Below are positions 32,640 through 44,549 of a DNA stretch of 64,000 nt, in pieces (position 1 is the first letter of the stretch; each line of letters starts with the position of its first letter). The stretch is taken from positions 3,472,001 to 3,536,000 of the forward strand of contig JACGCM010002205.1 of the NCBI GenBank assembly GCA_014058105.1, read 5' to 3'. A program made the position numbers and the translations under genes. The notes beneath the pieces were generated by a model. The model worked only from the letters and a program-made list of their open reading frames with translations, was not told the DNA's origin and made no database searches. This DNA comes from Kingdonia uniflora (lineage: Eukaryota > Streptophyta > Magnoliopsida > Ranunculales > Circaeasteraceae).

Positions 32640-34590
32640 GTAGGAACTTAAGGACATACGCCCCTCAGAGTAAAAGATTTAGAGGCTGAGCTTGCTAAGG
32701 AGAGAGATGCCTCAGCATCCCTATTGTCTTCACAAGCAGAGTTGTAGGTTAGAACAGAGCAAGAAATATTTGATTTGTATGCTTCATTAGTATAGAGCTA
32801 CAAAGTAATAAATAGAGCGTAGAGATGGACCAAAAACCTATTATCGGCCTAGGGGAAATGGCACTGAAATGTCGCATAGGAAATATCAAAGTATTAACAA
32901 ATTTAAAATAAAGAGAATGTGCACCTTAGACTTGGAAGTATGTGTTATGGAGCATCCATCTGAGATCGTACTTCAACCTTAAGTTTAGAAGTAGTCTTAC
33001 ATGGTAGATGTCAAAAAATAGAAATCATATTTGAAATAAATCATATATGGTGACTGAGTATTCTGAATTGAACTTGATATAATGTATATGTAATGTACAG
33101 GTCGAATTGGAGTTTACTCGCTTGATAGGATGGGAGAGGCGAATGAAGACAGAGAAGATCAACATTTAAAGGTGCACTTTAAGTTTGTTGAGGTAATACA
33201 GACTGTTATTGACCTAGCTCGGAAAATCGAGGAGAATGATGCCAAAATTGAGAAAGGTCAAAAAGAGTTCGCGGAGTTCAAAGATTATACAGTGAAACTC
33301 AAAAGCCAGAATGATGTGCTGACGGTAAAGAGTAGGGAGGCTGACATGGCTCGTTACCGTATACAAACGCTAGAAAAATCATAGGAAGGTTTAAATTGGC
33401 CAGTAGTTGGTTTGAAAAATGACTTGACCAAGAAAATAAACAATCAGGAGCAAGTTCGAACTAATCTAGCGAACAGCGGGAGCGAGCTGAAGTGATCAAA
33501 GAAGAGATTGGTTGACAAAGATAACAAGCTGAAGAGAACTCGAGTTGATCTATCTGCATCAGAAATTGTAGTTGAACAATTGTATACAGCTTTACCTTCC
33601 AAATATTTTAAGTTTCCGACAGTGCAGCATAAGTGTGATGAGTTGAACGAAAGAGTGGTGCAATTGAATATTGAATTGGCGCAGGCCAATTCACGCACCA
33701 GACACACCGAGACCGGAGAGTGCTTGAGGAAGAATAAAAATGATGCCGAGGTCACCCTTGTGCAAGGAGATGTACTCATCCTATCAGTTTGAATAAGAAA
33801 GCTGGAGGGGGATGTCGCTCAAATTCAAGGTCATGTGCGAAAAAGGAGTTGAGCGGTTGAGGGAGAGCGAAAGGAAGCTAACTGCTGCCCTTTCCAGAGA
33901 ACAAGGGTTAGAGCGGGCTATCAGAGGTAAGGATATTTTGATACAGTAGAAAGACAAAATGTTACAGAAGATTTTGGATGTGGAAGAACTAAACAGGGAG
34001 ATTGAGGTACTTCGTGCTCAGGTGGCCGATTTGGAGGCCATTAGTCGAGCTGAATCAATAAAAGCCGACAAAGAATCAGAAGAGAATAATGCTTTCACAA
34101 ATGGAGTAGATAGAGAAATAGCATGGCTAAAAGAATGGTATGCAAGGTCGGAAGAACATCTTTAGAAGGCAAGAGAAAATTTCTCTAGGTCGATTGTAAC
34201 CGAGGTATCGCACTCATAATTGTTAAGGGCAGTCATTGCTTATTTTGTAGATAAGGTAAAAAGGATTGAGTCATAAAAAGATAACTTGTTCAAAAATTTG
34301 TCATACAGGGATGTATTTACAGAGCTGATGTACATTAAGGAAATTATATGTTGTCCATAGAAATAGATTTAGTCCCTCGACCTACTGAATTGATAGAGCA
34401 TGGCAGGATTGTTGTGACTGCTTGTGCTCAAGAATTTAAGGTTGGTCGACCTCCTGTTGCAGGGGGAGCTCAAGAATTTATGGCTGATTAACCTCATATT
34501 TTTGGAGATAGCGTAGCTGACATCCCAAAAGCAAAAAGGGATCCATTCTAGAGGTTGTATATGTAACCTAAAATAAAAAGTAGTTGTTAT
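32640..34590 (+). pseudogene. Antisense gene of unit B, coiled-coil segment 2 and C-terminus
   Basis: Segments include EDQHLKVHFKFVEVIQTVID, KIEENDAKIEKGQKEFAEF (33130-33384), VHQLN-type heptads at 33508-33792 (LNERVVQLNIELAQANSRT) and VEELNREIEVLRAQVADLE (33975-34030). The end near 34370-34560 matches unit A 21540-21680. The unit A CACTA element interrupts the position equivalent to 34060. Long coiled coils are predicted from heptad spacing. Several stops are present. Confidence 0.5.
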
Positions 34591-34599
34591 AGACAAGTT

Positions 34600-34956
34600 A
34601 AGATATGAAAGCCAGTATTACTTTTGTTTTATCTTATATCTGTTAGAGTTTTTGATGTAAAACAAGTGTTACCTTAGTTTTAATCACAGAGATTTAGTAG
34701 AGTCAACCAAACCAAGTGTTATCCTTGATTTAACTAGTATAGAGATCGATAGAAAGCTAGTATTATTTATGTTTTAATACATATGTTGTCTTCGCAATAG
34801 AGAGATGTATGGAAGAAAAACTTGAAAGTTTCATTAAATAGAAAAGGATGTACATTGGATGGAGATAAAAATCTCACTTTTGGAATGGAAAAAGTTAGAA
34901 TTTGAAATGAAGTAGTGAGGGACTTAACGATAATACCATTTCAGTCACCTAGTGTT
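34600..34956. repeat. Degenerate counterpart of the 45-bp repeat, unit B
   Basis: gaaagccagtattac, caagtgttaccttagttttaatc, and gaaagctagtattatttatgttttaat recur irregularly between 34600 and 34770. This is a diverged or never-amplified form of the unit A array. Confidence 0.4.
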
Positions 34957-35900
34957 TCAAGGATTTGAAATGTGAACTCCATCTTCTGTCATGAGGTAAT
35001 ATGATCTCAGGCCTGAGAGACCTTTGATAAGGAATGGACCCTCCCAATTGTCTGCTAGTTTCCTATAATAAGGCTCTTTGTGGTGTTGAGGTATTTCTCT
35101 GAGGATGAGATCATCGATTTGGAAGGTACGGCTTCTGACTCGTTTGTTGTAAGAACTGGCCAGCATATGGTGATATCAACCTAGGTTAGCGATGATGCGT
35201 TCCTGGTTTTATCGATCTAATTGATGCTGTAAGCCAATTCGAACTCATTTTCTTTGCCAGTTAGCTCGTGATCTTTGACTGGATGATGGTATTCTGAGGG
35301 AATGACAACCTCAGTGCCATAGGCAATGAGGAATGGAGTGCAGCCTGTCGACTGGCATAGAGTGGTACGATATGCCTATAAAATATGAGAAAGTTTACAA
35401 TTCCCCTTTTTCTGTGTGTGTAGCCTTTTCTTGAGCCCATCCACTATGGTTTTGTTGGTGATTTTAGCTTAGCCATTGCCTTGAGGGTAGTAGGGATTGG
35501 ATGGTGAGTGGATGATGTTGTGTTGATTAAAGAAAGCTACAACTTTTTCTCTAACGAATTGGGGCCCGTTATCGATAAGAATTAGGTGGGGGTACCCAAA
35601 TCGAGTGATAATGTGTTCCCAGATAAAAAAGAGAACCTCTTCTTCTCTGGTTTGACAGAGTAGAATTGCTTCTACCCATTTTGAAAAATAATTGGCAGCT
35701 ACGAGTAGGTGGCAGCGGTTACCTGAAGAATTAGGGAATTTACCGAGAAGATCGAGTGCCCATCTTTTGAATAGCCAAAATACCTTGCTGGCATAGAATT
35801 CGAGTGCAGAGGCGCGGATCATCTGTCCATGTTGTTGACATGCGTCACATTTATGTGAATACTCTTCTGTTTGCTTACGCATGCTGGGCCAGAAGACTCC
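34957..35900 (-). pseudogene. Integrase of Tat unit B
   Basis: The minus strand has YSHKCDACQQHGQMIRAS (zinc-binding CxxC), RWALDLLGKFPNSSGNR (first Asp), FGYPHLILIDNGPQFV (second Asp) and PSNPYYPQGNG, then a stop at 35468. It continues AKITNKTIVDGLKKRL with Lys where the catalytic Glu is expected. The C-terminal part (35166-34957) reads NKRVRSRTFQIDDLILREIP and KLADNWEGPFLIKG, the usual GPF/Y-like ending. It is better kept than unit A but inactive. Confidence 0.8.
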
Positions 35901-36178
35901 TTATGTAATGGCTATGTTTGCCAGTGATCGATCTGTGGCATGAGAGCCACAAGTCCCTTCATGTAGATCATGGAGCATCTCGTCCACTTTCTGCTTGGTG
36001 AGGAACTTGAGGTAAGGTCCCGTGACTGCTTCATACTCAGTGACATTGTTTGAGGCCTCAAAATCTAAGCAGATTGATTTCTCAATTCCGTCGCTGGAAA
36101 AGGTAATTAATAAGATTCCAATTCCTGACCCTACAGGTCCTACTAATCCATTTATAAGAAGTCTCCACAATTTCCTTG
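35901..36178 (-). pseudogene. Deleted second RNase H and integrase junction, unit B
   Basis: The frame runs GLVGPVGSGIGILLITF, FEASNNVTEYEAV and then directly into TGPYLKFLTKQKVDEMLHDL. It jumps from the start of the archaeal-type RNase H to the integrase zinc region. About 500 bp present in unit A (about 22995-23480) is missing at about 36025. The gctt/gtgactg bases at the junction may be microhomology. Confidence 0.65.
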
Positions 36179-36660
36179 TTATTCATTCATCTCGTTCGTC
36201 AAATGCTTTGGGGGTGGATCTTCTGAAACTTCCTTGGCAAGGTCAGGATCGTACTCCTCCCGCTCGGGATCTTCCACTGGAAAATCCGTGAGAAAATTGG
36301 CAATGGCTTGACCCTTTTTGGAATGACATTGTTCAAACTTGATATCATGTTCTCGCAAACTCACTGACCACTGTTGCGCTCTCCTTAAATTTTCATTCTT
36401 AGACAGAACCTCCCGAAGTGGGTAGTTCGTCATGAATTTGACTGAATGATCTTGGAAGTAGTACTTAATTTTCTGTGTAGTATAAACAAGAGTAAGAAGA
36501 ATGAGAACCGAGCTGAGTGAAGTATTTATAACTACTAGGTAGATAAGCAGTTCCTCATTATCTATTAGAGTGCTCATGATGGGAGACTTCCCCAAATAGG
36601 TTTTGAGATCCTAAAAAACTGCCTCGTATTCTGAGGTCCATTGAACCTCTACATTTGGCT
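36179..36660 (-). pseudogene. Gypsy RNase H/connection region of Tat unit B
   Basis: Contains LVYTTQKIKYYFQDHSVKF, TNYPLREVLSKNENLRRAQ and WSVSLREHDIKFEQCHSKK, as in unit A 23987-23625. The frame is open for 138 residues. The preceding piece is broken by stops near 36596-36660. Confidence 0.75.
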
Positions 36661-37480
36661 AAACTTTTCCATGTTTGGTGCAACCGCAGAGTAATATGAA
36701 CAACCAACGACAGCGGTCTGAAGATTTTGAAACAAAACAGTTAATAGCGGCTATCTTGTCGACAAGTTTTTGAACGTCTTTCATCATTTTTGGAGATAGC
36801 ATGTTGAGGAGAGCTCGAATCTGATCTGGATCAACCTCAATCCCCTTCTTGCTGATGAGGTGGCCTAGAAATTGACCTGAATGTACTCCAAATTGACACT
36901 TATCAGGATTAAAATACATCCTGTAAGATCAAAGAATGTTGAATATTATGTTGAGATCTAAAATGTGGTTGACGGACTGTATGCTTTTGCATAAGAGATC
37001 GTCAATGTAAACTTCCATGACTTTCCCAAGATGTACTCTGAACATAGTAGTCATCAACCGTTGATAAGTTGCACCTGCATTCTTGAGTCCGAAGGGCATG
37101 ACTTTGTAGCAGTAAAATCCTCTTTCAGTGATGAAAGTAGTCATTTCTTGATCTTTATCCAAGAGTGGAATCTGATTGTATCCAGAAGCAACGTCCATCA
37201 TAGATAGGAGTTCACGACCTGCTGAAGAATCAAGGATCTGATAAATATTGGGAAGAGGGAAACTATCCTTTGAAGTATGTTTGTTCAGATCGGTAAAATC
37301 AACATAAACTCAGACTTTTCCATTCTTTTTAGGCACAATGACGATGTTGGATATCAAATCTAGATATTTGGCTTCTCGAATGAATCTCACTTTGATCAAT
37401 TTCTTGATCTCCATGTTAACTTCATCTCAAAGTTATGGTGATAGGCGTCGCTATTTCTGTTTGACCACCGTGGCGTTGAT
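36661..37480 (-). pseudogene. Reverse transcriptase of Tat unit B
   Basis: The minus strand gives VASGYNQIPLLDKDQEMTTF, VMPFGLKNAGATYQRLM, VMEVYIDDLLCKS (intact YIDD), then NPDKCQFGVHSGQFLGHLIS and KKGIEVDPDQIRALLNM. A frameshift or gap near 36925 and stops upstream of 37201 break it. All catalytic residues visible here are intact, unlike unit A. Confidence 0.85.
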
Positions 37481-37699
37481 GTTGATGGCTAATTTGTGAC
37501 ATACCTTCACCGGATCGACCCCAAACATCTCATCGAAAGACCATGCAAAAATGTCTCTATTTAGTCATAAGAACTAAATGAGAGCGTCTTTTTTTAGCTA
37601 AACCAACTTAGTAACGATAAAAGTACCTCTTCTATATCCATCAATATTGATGTATTATGTGAGCCCCTCCATGGAAGGCCGATCATCGAGGTGATTAGC

Positions 37700-38110
37700 T
37701 TTCTGTAATTGTTATGCAGCATACCTGTCAGAGGTATCTAGAATAGCAGAGACAGTATTTCTGCAAGCTCGATAAAGCTTTTGACCACCCCTGATTTCAT
37801 AGATACCATCATTATATTTGAAATGGAATGTTTGATGATAGGTGGAAGCGATTGCCTCCATGTTATGAATCCAGCAATGGCCCATAATTCTGAGATAACG
37901 AGATTTGGCTTTGATCACATAGAAAATAATATCGATTGTGGTTGGTCCTGCAGTAATAGGTAAGATGATCTTCCTCACTCCCTCTTCTTTAGATCTATTA
38001 AATCCATTGATATCGGTGTCGCTTTGAATAACTTGATTGGCCAATCCCATTTGGTCAATAGTGCTCTAAAAAAGAATCTCAATACCGCTGCCAGTATCGA
38101 TCATCATTGT
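37700..38110 (-). pseudogene. Protease region of Tat unit B
   Basis: At about 38105-38080 the minus strand reads VMHTMMIDTGSGIEILF (protease DTGSG), followed by a stop. The 112-residue frame 38050-37712 continues with LPITAGPTTIDIIFYVIKA, LRIMGHCWIHNMEAIASTYH and QKLYRACRNTVSAIL. This is the usual protease end and spacer before RT in this lineage. Unit A has both blocks. Confidence 0.72.
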
Positions 38111-38145
38111 GTGCATGACAAACTTCTTCATCTTGAGCATTATGA

Positions 38146-38716
38146 CTAATGCATTATAATGTAGAAAATTGACATGGCTAGTATCGCAATCTTTGAATGA
38201 GATCCCGAGTCGATGATTGCTCGACTTGGGCAGAAGTTTTGCTTCTTTATCTTAAGGTATGAGATCATAGTATCCTGACAGTCTCCTACGCTTGAATCTG
38301 CTATAGTTGGTAATCTGATTGATTTCGACCATGTTATTGTGGCACATATGGTAGAGATACTTCTCCTCAGTTTAATATTCGACCTAGACAACTTCAAGAT
38401 GCTTCTTATAGTAGCCATCCTTGTATGATTTCAGGTCGATAATATATTCGAACATCCATCCCTCCTTGAAAATGTATTTTAGCAACCTCTGTAAAATATA
38501 GCAATTGTCAATATAATGATGGTTTACCTTATGATGCATGCAGTATGGTCGGTTCTTGACTAGTTCTAATGGTTGGGAGAGACGGTAGAGCTTATCCTTT
38601 GAGAGGATTAGAAAAATTATGGAGAACCGAACATTCATCTTTGGGAGGATCGGTTTGACTTGTGAACTGCCTTTCTGAGGGTTGCCAGTATTTCCCTTGG
38701 CGCGCTTTTGGTCACC
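38146..38716 (-). pseudogene. Gag C-terminus of Tat unit B, truncated
   Basis: The minus strand reads QVKPILPKMNVRFSIIF, NRPYCMHHKVNHHYIDNCY and LKYIFKEGWMFEYIIDLKSY, matching unit A 26250-25930. Homology stops at ggtcaccc (38716), where the PIF/Harbinger transposase begins. The rest of gag and the 5' LTR of unit B are not found in the window. Confidence 0.75.
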
Positions 38717-39501
38717 CAGAAAATGATACATTACACTTGTTAGAAGTGAATGGATCGCGATACTTCCCAGGGATGTTAGGTTGTTTAGATTGTATGCATT
38801 GGAAATGGAAGAATTGTCCTACCGGGTGGGCAGAACAATGTACCGGGTATTAGAAAATCCCGACGGTGATTTTGGAAGCGGTTGCATCACAAGATCTTTG
38901 GATATGGCACGCATTCTTGGGGGTGCCTGGTTCTAACAACGACGTAAACTTCTTGCATCAAGGGTGGCTTTTCAACAACTTGTCTAATAGAGTTGCGCCT
39001 TCATACATTTATAATTTAGGCACGGTCCCGCACACCATTGGGTATTATTTAGCGGACGGAGTCTATCCAAAATGATAAACAATTGTTCAAACCATAAGAA
39101 ATCCGACTAACAATGCCGAAAGATATTTTTTAAAGATGCAAGAAGCATGCCGAAAAGATGTAGAGCGTGCATTTGGGGTATTACAAGCTAGGTTCCAAAT
39201 ATTGGCGCACGGTGCGCGATTTTGGAAACCACATGATCTAGCAAATGATATGTATGCATGTATAATCATGCACAACATGATCGTTAAAGATGAACGTCAT
39301 ACTTACGTTTGGAAAGTAGACATTGATCCCGAGTTTATAGATTCCATGAAGAATTGAAAGAAAGACTTAAATCCAAGACACGCGATCAACACTATGGCAC
39401 AGTACATCGTGAAGATTCATGAAATTAGAAATGAAGGTGCTCATTTCAAATTGCAGAATAAACTTGTCGCGCATTTGTGGAATAAAAAAGGGGCGGAGTA
39501 A
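38717..39501 (+). pseudogene. PIF/Harbinger transposase (DDE), N-terminally truncated
   Basis: The frame reads SRYFPGMLGCLDCMHWKW (first catalytic Asp), TVILEAVASQDLWIWHAF, LGVPGSNNDVNFLHQG (second Asp), IGYYLADGVYPK, two stops, TIVQTIRNPTNNAERYF and QEACRKDVERAFGVLQARF (Glu). It ends QNKLVAHLWNKKGAE at 39501. All three DDE residues remain. Stops at 38851, 39073 and 39355 and the missing N-terminal third show it is dead. Abrupt junction with the Tat gag at 38716. Confidence 0.88.
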
Positions 39502-39799
39502 TGTATTTTGTTTTGAAGTTTGTAGTTTTATGTTGAAGTTGAAATGTATTTGGTTTCGAAGTTTGTAGTTTTGTTCTAAACTTGCAATGTATTTTGATAG
39601 ACATTTTTTAAGTTTGTTTTGCCTCTTACTTAACATAAATAACAATTTAATTGAAATAATAAAATTACATAGAACTTAAGAACTACTATTAACGCTAAGG
39701 ATTACATCGTTCTTCATCACTAGAAACATTATCATCACTTGGACACTGCTCCTTCAACTTCTTTGAATATTCTTTAATTTGCTTCTTCATCTAACGTAT

Positions 39800-41140
39800 T
39801 TATGCTGGTAGTAGGTGACTTGGGTCCATTGTCATCACCTTAACCATATTCGCATCTTCGATGGCTTTTTTTCTAGTTAGCTCCACTTCATGCCTCCTTT
39901 GAATCTCTACCTCTCTAGCAAACTTTTGTTCCTCTCGTGCTCTAGCTCTAGCTTCCTTTTCCTCTTTATTCTGCTCGTCTCTCTCATTCCATGCCTTCAT
40001 CATGTTTGTCGTTGCCTTGAACATTTTCTTTCCCAAAAATTCTATACTTGACTTTGACGCTTTTTTTGCCTTTTCTTTTTTGTTTTGTCGTTCGGTCGTT
40101 CTTCCCCATAAGCATATAGTGGTGCATCCAAGTCGATAGAATCATCCGGAAGGACCACATTTGGAGTGCCGGAAGTACCCAGGCTATCGTTAAAATTTGA
40201 TTTCCTAGCGACGTTGTAGCCGGGGTGCCCAATATTCTTAATTTGTGACCATTTTGGACAATGCTCCAAAACTTTGTAAGCCTCCCCCAATGTAAATTAA
40301 TTTTTTTGAAGTTTTTCGAATGTCTCGTATGCCATACGTTCCTAGAAATCAAGTTCAAAATTCTAATGAGTACTAATTGTGGAACAAAATTAATGGAATG
40401 AGAAAAAAATAAAACAAAATTACTTGTGACGTCGCCCGTTCCAATGCCGGTAAAATATCAACTTTCGAGGTCATGAATGATGCCCCTAAAAATTGAACAT
40501 TCCTTATTGAGCCACCCCTTATACGCACAATTGACACCGTTGTATGATCTCCACATCGATTGGTCATTATAGAATAAGTTGAATTGGTCACGCACCTTGA
40601 ATCAAAATGTAGCACCTTTTTGGTTGTTCGTCGTAGTGAGGTTTTGAGAGACTTAAGACCAAGCGAATGCAAGATTGACAAAATCATCGGACGACCAATT
40701 TTTGGAGTTCGTGTATCCTTTTTTGTCGTCATCAACTTCATCCTCAACCTCAACTACATCCTCAACTATAATAGGTGTCGGTATCGTCTTTCTTTAAGGC
40801 TTCGCCTTTTCGTGCGTATTACATCTCGTGAGAACCGGATCGAGTACCTTAGAGATGACCGGTGATGTATTGAGGTTTAAATCATTTAAACCCCATATAC
40901 ATCTCATCGGCGTGGTACTCAAACTTCTACCGGTATGAGATGACAAATATGGATTTCCCGGTTGAGAGTACGAGCCCGTATGAGGATCAAATTGAGGGTA
41001 ATATCCTTGTTTTTAGTAATGAGGGTAATATCCTTGGGTTTGTGATAGAAATTAATTGTCGTATGGTAGAAATAGTTATCAAACATGGTGATCACGATAT
41101 TAGGAATGGTTAGGCATTTGCGACGAATCATGTGTCGAAT
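39800..41140 (-). pseudogene. PIF/Harbinger Myb/SANT-like ORF (NAM-associated type)
   Basis: The minus strand from about 41130 includes a Ser/Pro/Tyr-rich N-terminus (QFDPHTGSYSQPGNPYLSSH), then NSKNWSSDDFVNLA (SANT start) and NKECSIFRGI. 40290-40042 reads MGEAYKVLEHCPKWSQIKN. 40036-39800 has a charged helix (EEKEARARAREEQKFAREVE) ending at MDPSHLLPA. This is the DNA-binding partner ORF of plant PIF/Harbinger elements, convergent with the transposase as usual. An intron-like gap is near 40360-40430, with frameshifts near 40620. Confidence 0.75.
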
Positions 41141-41311
41141 TACGACGGAAATAAGTTCCCTTGTTGGTTCGTATTTGAGGATTGAGAGTGGTTTTGAGAA
41201 TTATATTGGGAGCTTGAAGATGACATGATGGTTTTACTTGTAAGCTAAGGAGGGAGGAGAGTGTAGAAGATTAAGGGAAGATAGTGTAGAAGATGAATGA
41301 CATTTATAGAT

Positions 41312-41690
41312 GAAAAAATATAGCCGTTACACAAAAGACAAGTTTTGACTAAAATATAGCCGTTGAGCTACTTGGTGAAAAAGTATCCCAAAAAATATAG
41401 CCGTTACACAAAAGATAAGTTTTGACAAAAATATAGCTATTGAGCTACTTGGTGAACAAGTTTCCCAAAAAATATAGCCGTTACATAAAAGATAAGTTTT
41501 AACAAAAATATAGTCGTTAAGCTACTTGCTGAACAAGTTTCCAAAAAATTGATTGTTGAGATTACACAGAAGATAAGTTTTTACTAAAATATAGCCATTG
41601 AGCTACTTGGTAAACAAGTTTCCAAAAAAACCGATCGTTGAGATACACAGAAGACAAGTTTTTACTCAAATATAGCTTAGTGTTTTCATG
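41312..41690. repeat. About 77-bp tandem repeat
   Basis: About four and a half copies of a unit reading aaaatatagccgttacacaa, then aagataagttttgac, then atagccgttgagctacttgg and tgaacaagtttccca. Later copies diverge. It lies just upstream of the Myb-like ORF start, so it is probably subterminal or promoter sequence of the Harbinger element. Confidence 0.8.
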
Positions 41691-41755
41691 CGTTTAAATA
41701 AATTCCCTATATTTCTGAGCTCACAAATAAACTAATAGACTAAGTATGAATCAAT

Positions 41756-42099
41756 GCACTCTTAATAGAGGGTAAGGGAATGTGTTTGAGGAAATGCCTC
41801 AAAGAAACTAACCTAAAAAAAAAACTAAGTGTGGAAAGGAAAAAATAAGGAAAAAGTTGCAGGCTCATGTCGCGCAGTTTAGAACTGCGTGGAAAGTTTC
41901 CTCAAACCATATTAAGCCACGTGTCTGATATCAAGGGACAAGATTAAGCCACGTGTTAGAGAAAGCTTGTCATGCAGTTCAGAACTGTGTGGCAAGAGCT
42001 TGCAATTTTTGCCTTTGGTTCTATTCTCCATACTTAGTTTTCTTCTTTTTTTTAAGGCATTTCCTCAAACACCTGATGTGCCCTCTATTGTGTGTGCAT
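41756..42099. mobile_element. MITE-like segment with terminal inverted repeats
   Basis: The left end (gcactcttaatagaggg ... tgtttgaggaaatgcct) is repeated inverted at 42055-42099 (aggcatttcctcaaaca ... ccctctattgtgtgtgc). The inverted match extends inwards through ctaa..aaactaagt.tgga to about 80 bp. Inside are two cagttc/tagaactg palindromes. An extra inverted piece, aggcatttcatcaaacactt, sits at 42133. The family and duplication are unresolved. Confidence 0.6.
41872..41892. repeat. Palindrome CGCAGTTtAGAACTGCG, copy 1
   Basis: Near-perfect 17-bp palindrome followed by TGG. Three sister copies lie at about 41973-41990, 44552-44570 and 44621-44638, bracketing the PMD gene. CACGTG lies between the pair on each side. 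Confidence 0.7.
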
Positions 42100-42169
42100 C
42101 TCTTCATACTTAGTTTTATTTTTCAAAGACTTCAATTAGGCATTTCATCAAACACTTGAAAAAGCCTAG

Positions 42170-42600
42170 TATTTCATTCAAATACTTGTTTTTTCAAGTC
42201 CTCTTGCCACAAAATTTCTTTCAAACACTTGCGAAAACATATTAATTCAAGAAAACACAAGTTTAAACATAATGCATAATCAATTCAACATAAACTCGAT
42301 AGTCTAAACAAAACATACTGGTAGATAGTCTAAACAAAACATAATATAAACTCGATAGTTTGACAAAATATAATAAAACATAGGCTAAGTGGGACAGCTT
42401 CTCTTCGCCTGGTGGCCGCGTCTGGTATGGGAGAGACTCTCATCATAAGTACATTATATATTCGGTTGTGCCTGGCAGCTGATAGACATCTCAGCTAGTC
42501 TCTCTCACTTGGTCCTGATAAAATCCTGTGACTGGCGCAGTTATTACGCTAACTCCTCATTTTGTTGATACAATTGCCTCGTATCTTCATAAACCGCATA
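42170..42600. other. Spacer downstream of the PMD pseudogene
   Basis: AT-rich; it holds a short duplicated phrase, (ca)taaactcgatagt(c/t)t (42288 and 42344). The part after 42380 may be the 3' end of the minus-strand PMD gene, but no clear coding was traced. Confidence 0.3.
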
Positions 42601-44310
42601 CCGCATTCCTTGGTTTTGATTCTACAAATCATCCACACTATACCTAGGCGGACACGGATGTGATACCTGCATGACCAGGATCGGTACATGCATACGTAAA
42701 CCACTGCTTCCTCTCATCTCCATGAACCATCCCAGATCCCCCACTTCCTCGTTGTATGCCTCAACACCATAGTTTTGTACCTGAGAAGACATGGCTAAAC
42801 TCGAAGTAAGTGGTAGAGTAACATCGGGCCTCACTAGATCACATCCGACTATCCAAATATTCCTGACCCTCTTCTCTAAACTACAACCAATCTTGGGATT
42901 TGGATGAGCGGCTTGCCAAAATGTCATGTAATCCACGTGAGCAACAATATAATCGTGCCCATCATAGAAGTCCAAATCTTTCATTCCCTGATAAAGCATT
43001 CAATCGTACCACGGGAATTCCATAATCTCTTGTGAGGGGTCATATGGAACACTATTAACCCCGGTGTTCTGACGCATACACCAGTCTCCTAAATACCAAA
43101 GTGTACCATTCCCGTATAGGGAAGAAACTATTAGAATCCTTCTATGACTAAGCTCTGTGGCAAGTCTTAGCTCTGGACGGATTGATTGTCTACTCCTCAG
43201 CCATGGTTGCCAATTAATGTTGGTTATGTCCTTCCATTCTATCATTTATCTGATCACAACAAATGAATGATGGATCTCAATCCTGGAACTAGCCCTTTCA
43301 TCTTTCCACGCACTCATACGAGGATAAACATGGTTGAAGTTGTTTACCTTGACCAGGTATATTCTAACACGACAATACTCAAAGAATCAAAACTTTAAAA
43401 GAGCATAGAAGCCTGCGATTGATCTCTTCCCCTTCCTACTCTCAGGACTGAGACTTTGTCTAGTCTCCGATACAAATGTGCCATGATCAGAGTACCCCAG
43501 TCAAACCCCGACGTACCTAGAATATGGTGGTCTGCCAAAGCTGCAAAATAACCAGCCGGTAGAGATGTATTTGCATTCGAGAAGAAGATATTACCCATCA
43601 TATATGCAATAAATGTTTGAGCATATACGAGGTCCATGTCTTGGTTGTAACTGTTGGTTCGAGGATTCAAAGGGTCTCTCCAGGTTTTTAAATAGGCTAG
43701 TTTGATGTTGCCGTACCTGATGTCGGCCTGAGTGATTCCGGGGAACAATGTTTGTGCTTTGTCAAACTTGGAGTACTTATCGTCGTATGGGAGTTTGAAA
43801 CCACGCCCAAAACTTATGCCCGTTAGCATTACAAAGTCCAACGGCGTAACGCCAAGTTCCCCAAAAGGGAAGTAAAAAGTATGGGTAGAAGGCCACCACC
43901 ATTTCACGAGAGTATGGATTAAGCGGTTATCTGAGTTTCCCGCCTTAATTGTCAAAAATTATTCAAAATTCATATTGTCGACCAAGGTCTTCAACGTGGG
44001 GTACCTGGCAATCCATTGGTACCACTTTAGGACCTTATCCAGCGATCCCCTACATATGATTTCATCTCGGTTATGCAAAAACAACACATTAACATATTAA
44101 ATTCTCATTCAAGTATTTTGCCAAACATTTGACAAATAACGTTAATAACATATAAATTTTACTCAAAAAACTTACCAACAATTCCTCTGATCCAATAGAA
44201 ATGTAGACCCAGTTGTCTGGGAGGATATCTAATCGTTGTAATTCCTCAAGGGTTGGGTTGGGATCATTATCCGGTGTGAGGTGTAACGGCCAAATATGCG
44301 TAACCAATTC
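42600..44310 (-). pseudogene. Plant mobile domain (PMD) gene, broken
   Basis: Three exon-like pieces on the minus strand. 44307-44170 reads DPNPTLEELQRLDILPDNW. 44040-43395 reads DKVLKWYQWIARYPTLKTLV, a stop, KWWWPSTHTFYFPFGELGVT, DFVMLTGISFGRGFKLPY and FDWGTLIMAHLYRRLDK. 43245-42622 reads WRSRQ-type residues, ELSHRRILIVSSLYGNGTLW and FPWYD, DFYDGHDYIVAHVDY. The TFhFPfGE.t.tl.dv..l.G block defines the PMD family (MAIN/MAIL1-like and transposon-borne). Stops at 43958 and between 42999 and 43000 break the frame. It could be transposon-derived or a domesticated gene copy. Confidence 0.72.
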
Positions 44311-44549
44311 TTTACTTCTTCATTTAACTACATCAGTTTATTTCTTCTAATTTTGGGAATTGAATGACTAGGTCCCGACATTGTTAATCGTAGTTTTATA
44401 GGATTGAATTACTAGAAGGTGGGGTTTGGGAAACTTGCGTTAGAAGTTGGGGTTGGGAAAAAAACTAAGTTTGGGGCATATGTAGAAGAGTGTGTGAAAG
44501 GCAAGTGAGTATTCTCGAAGGTATTTCATACAGGGAGTACCCGCCAGTT

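Noticed and set aside
41300..41700. A CRISPR-like array
   Set aside because: Units are contiguous tandem repeats without unique spacers, in a plant nuclear context.
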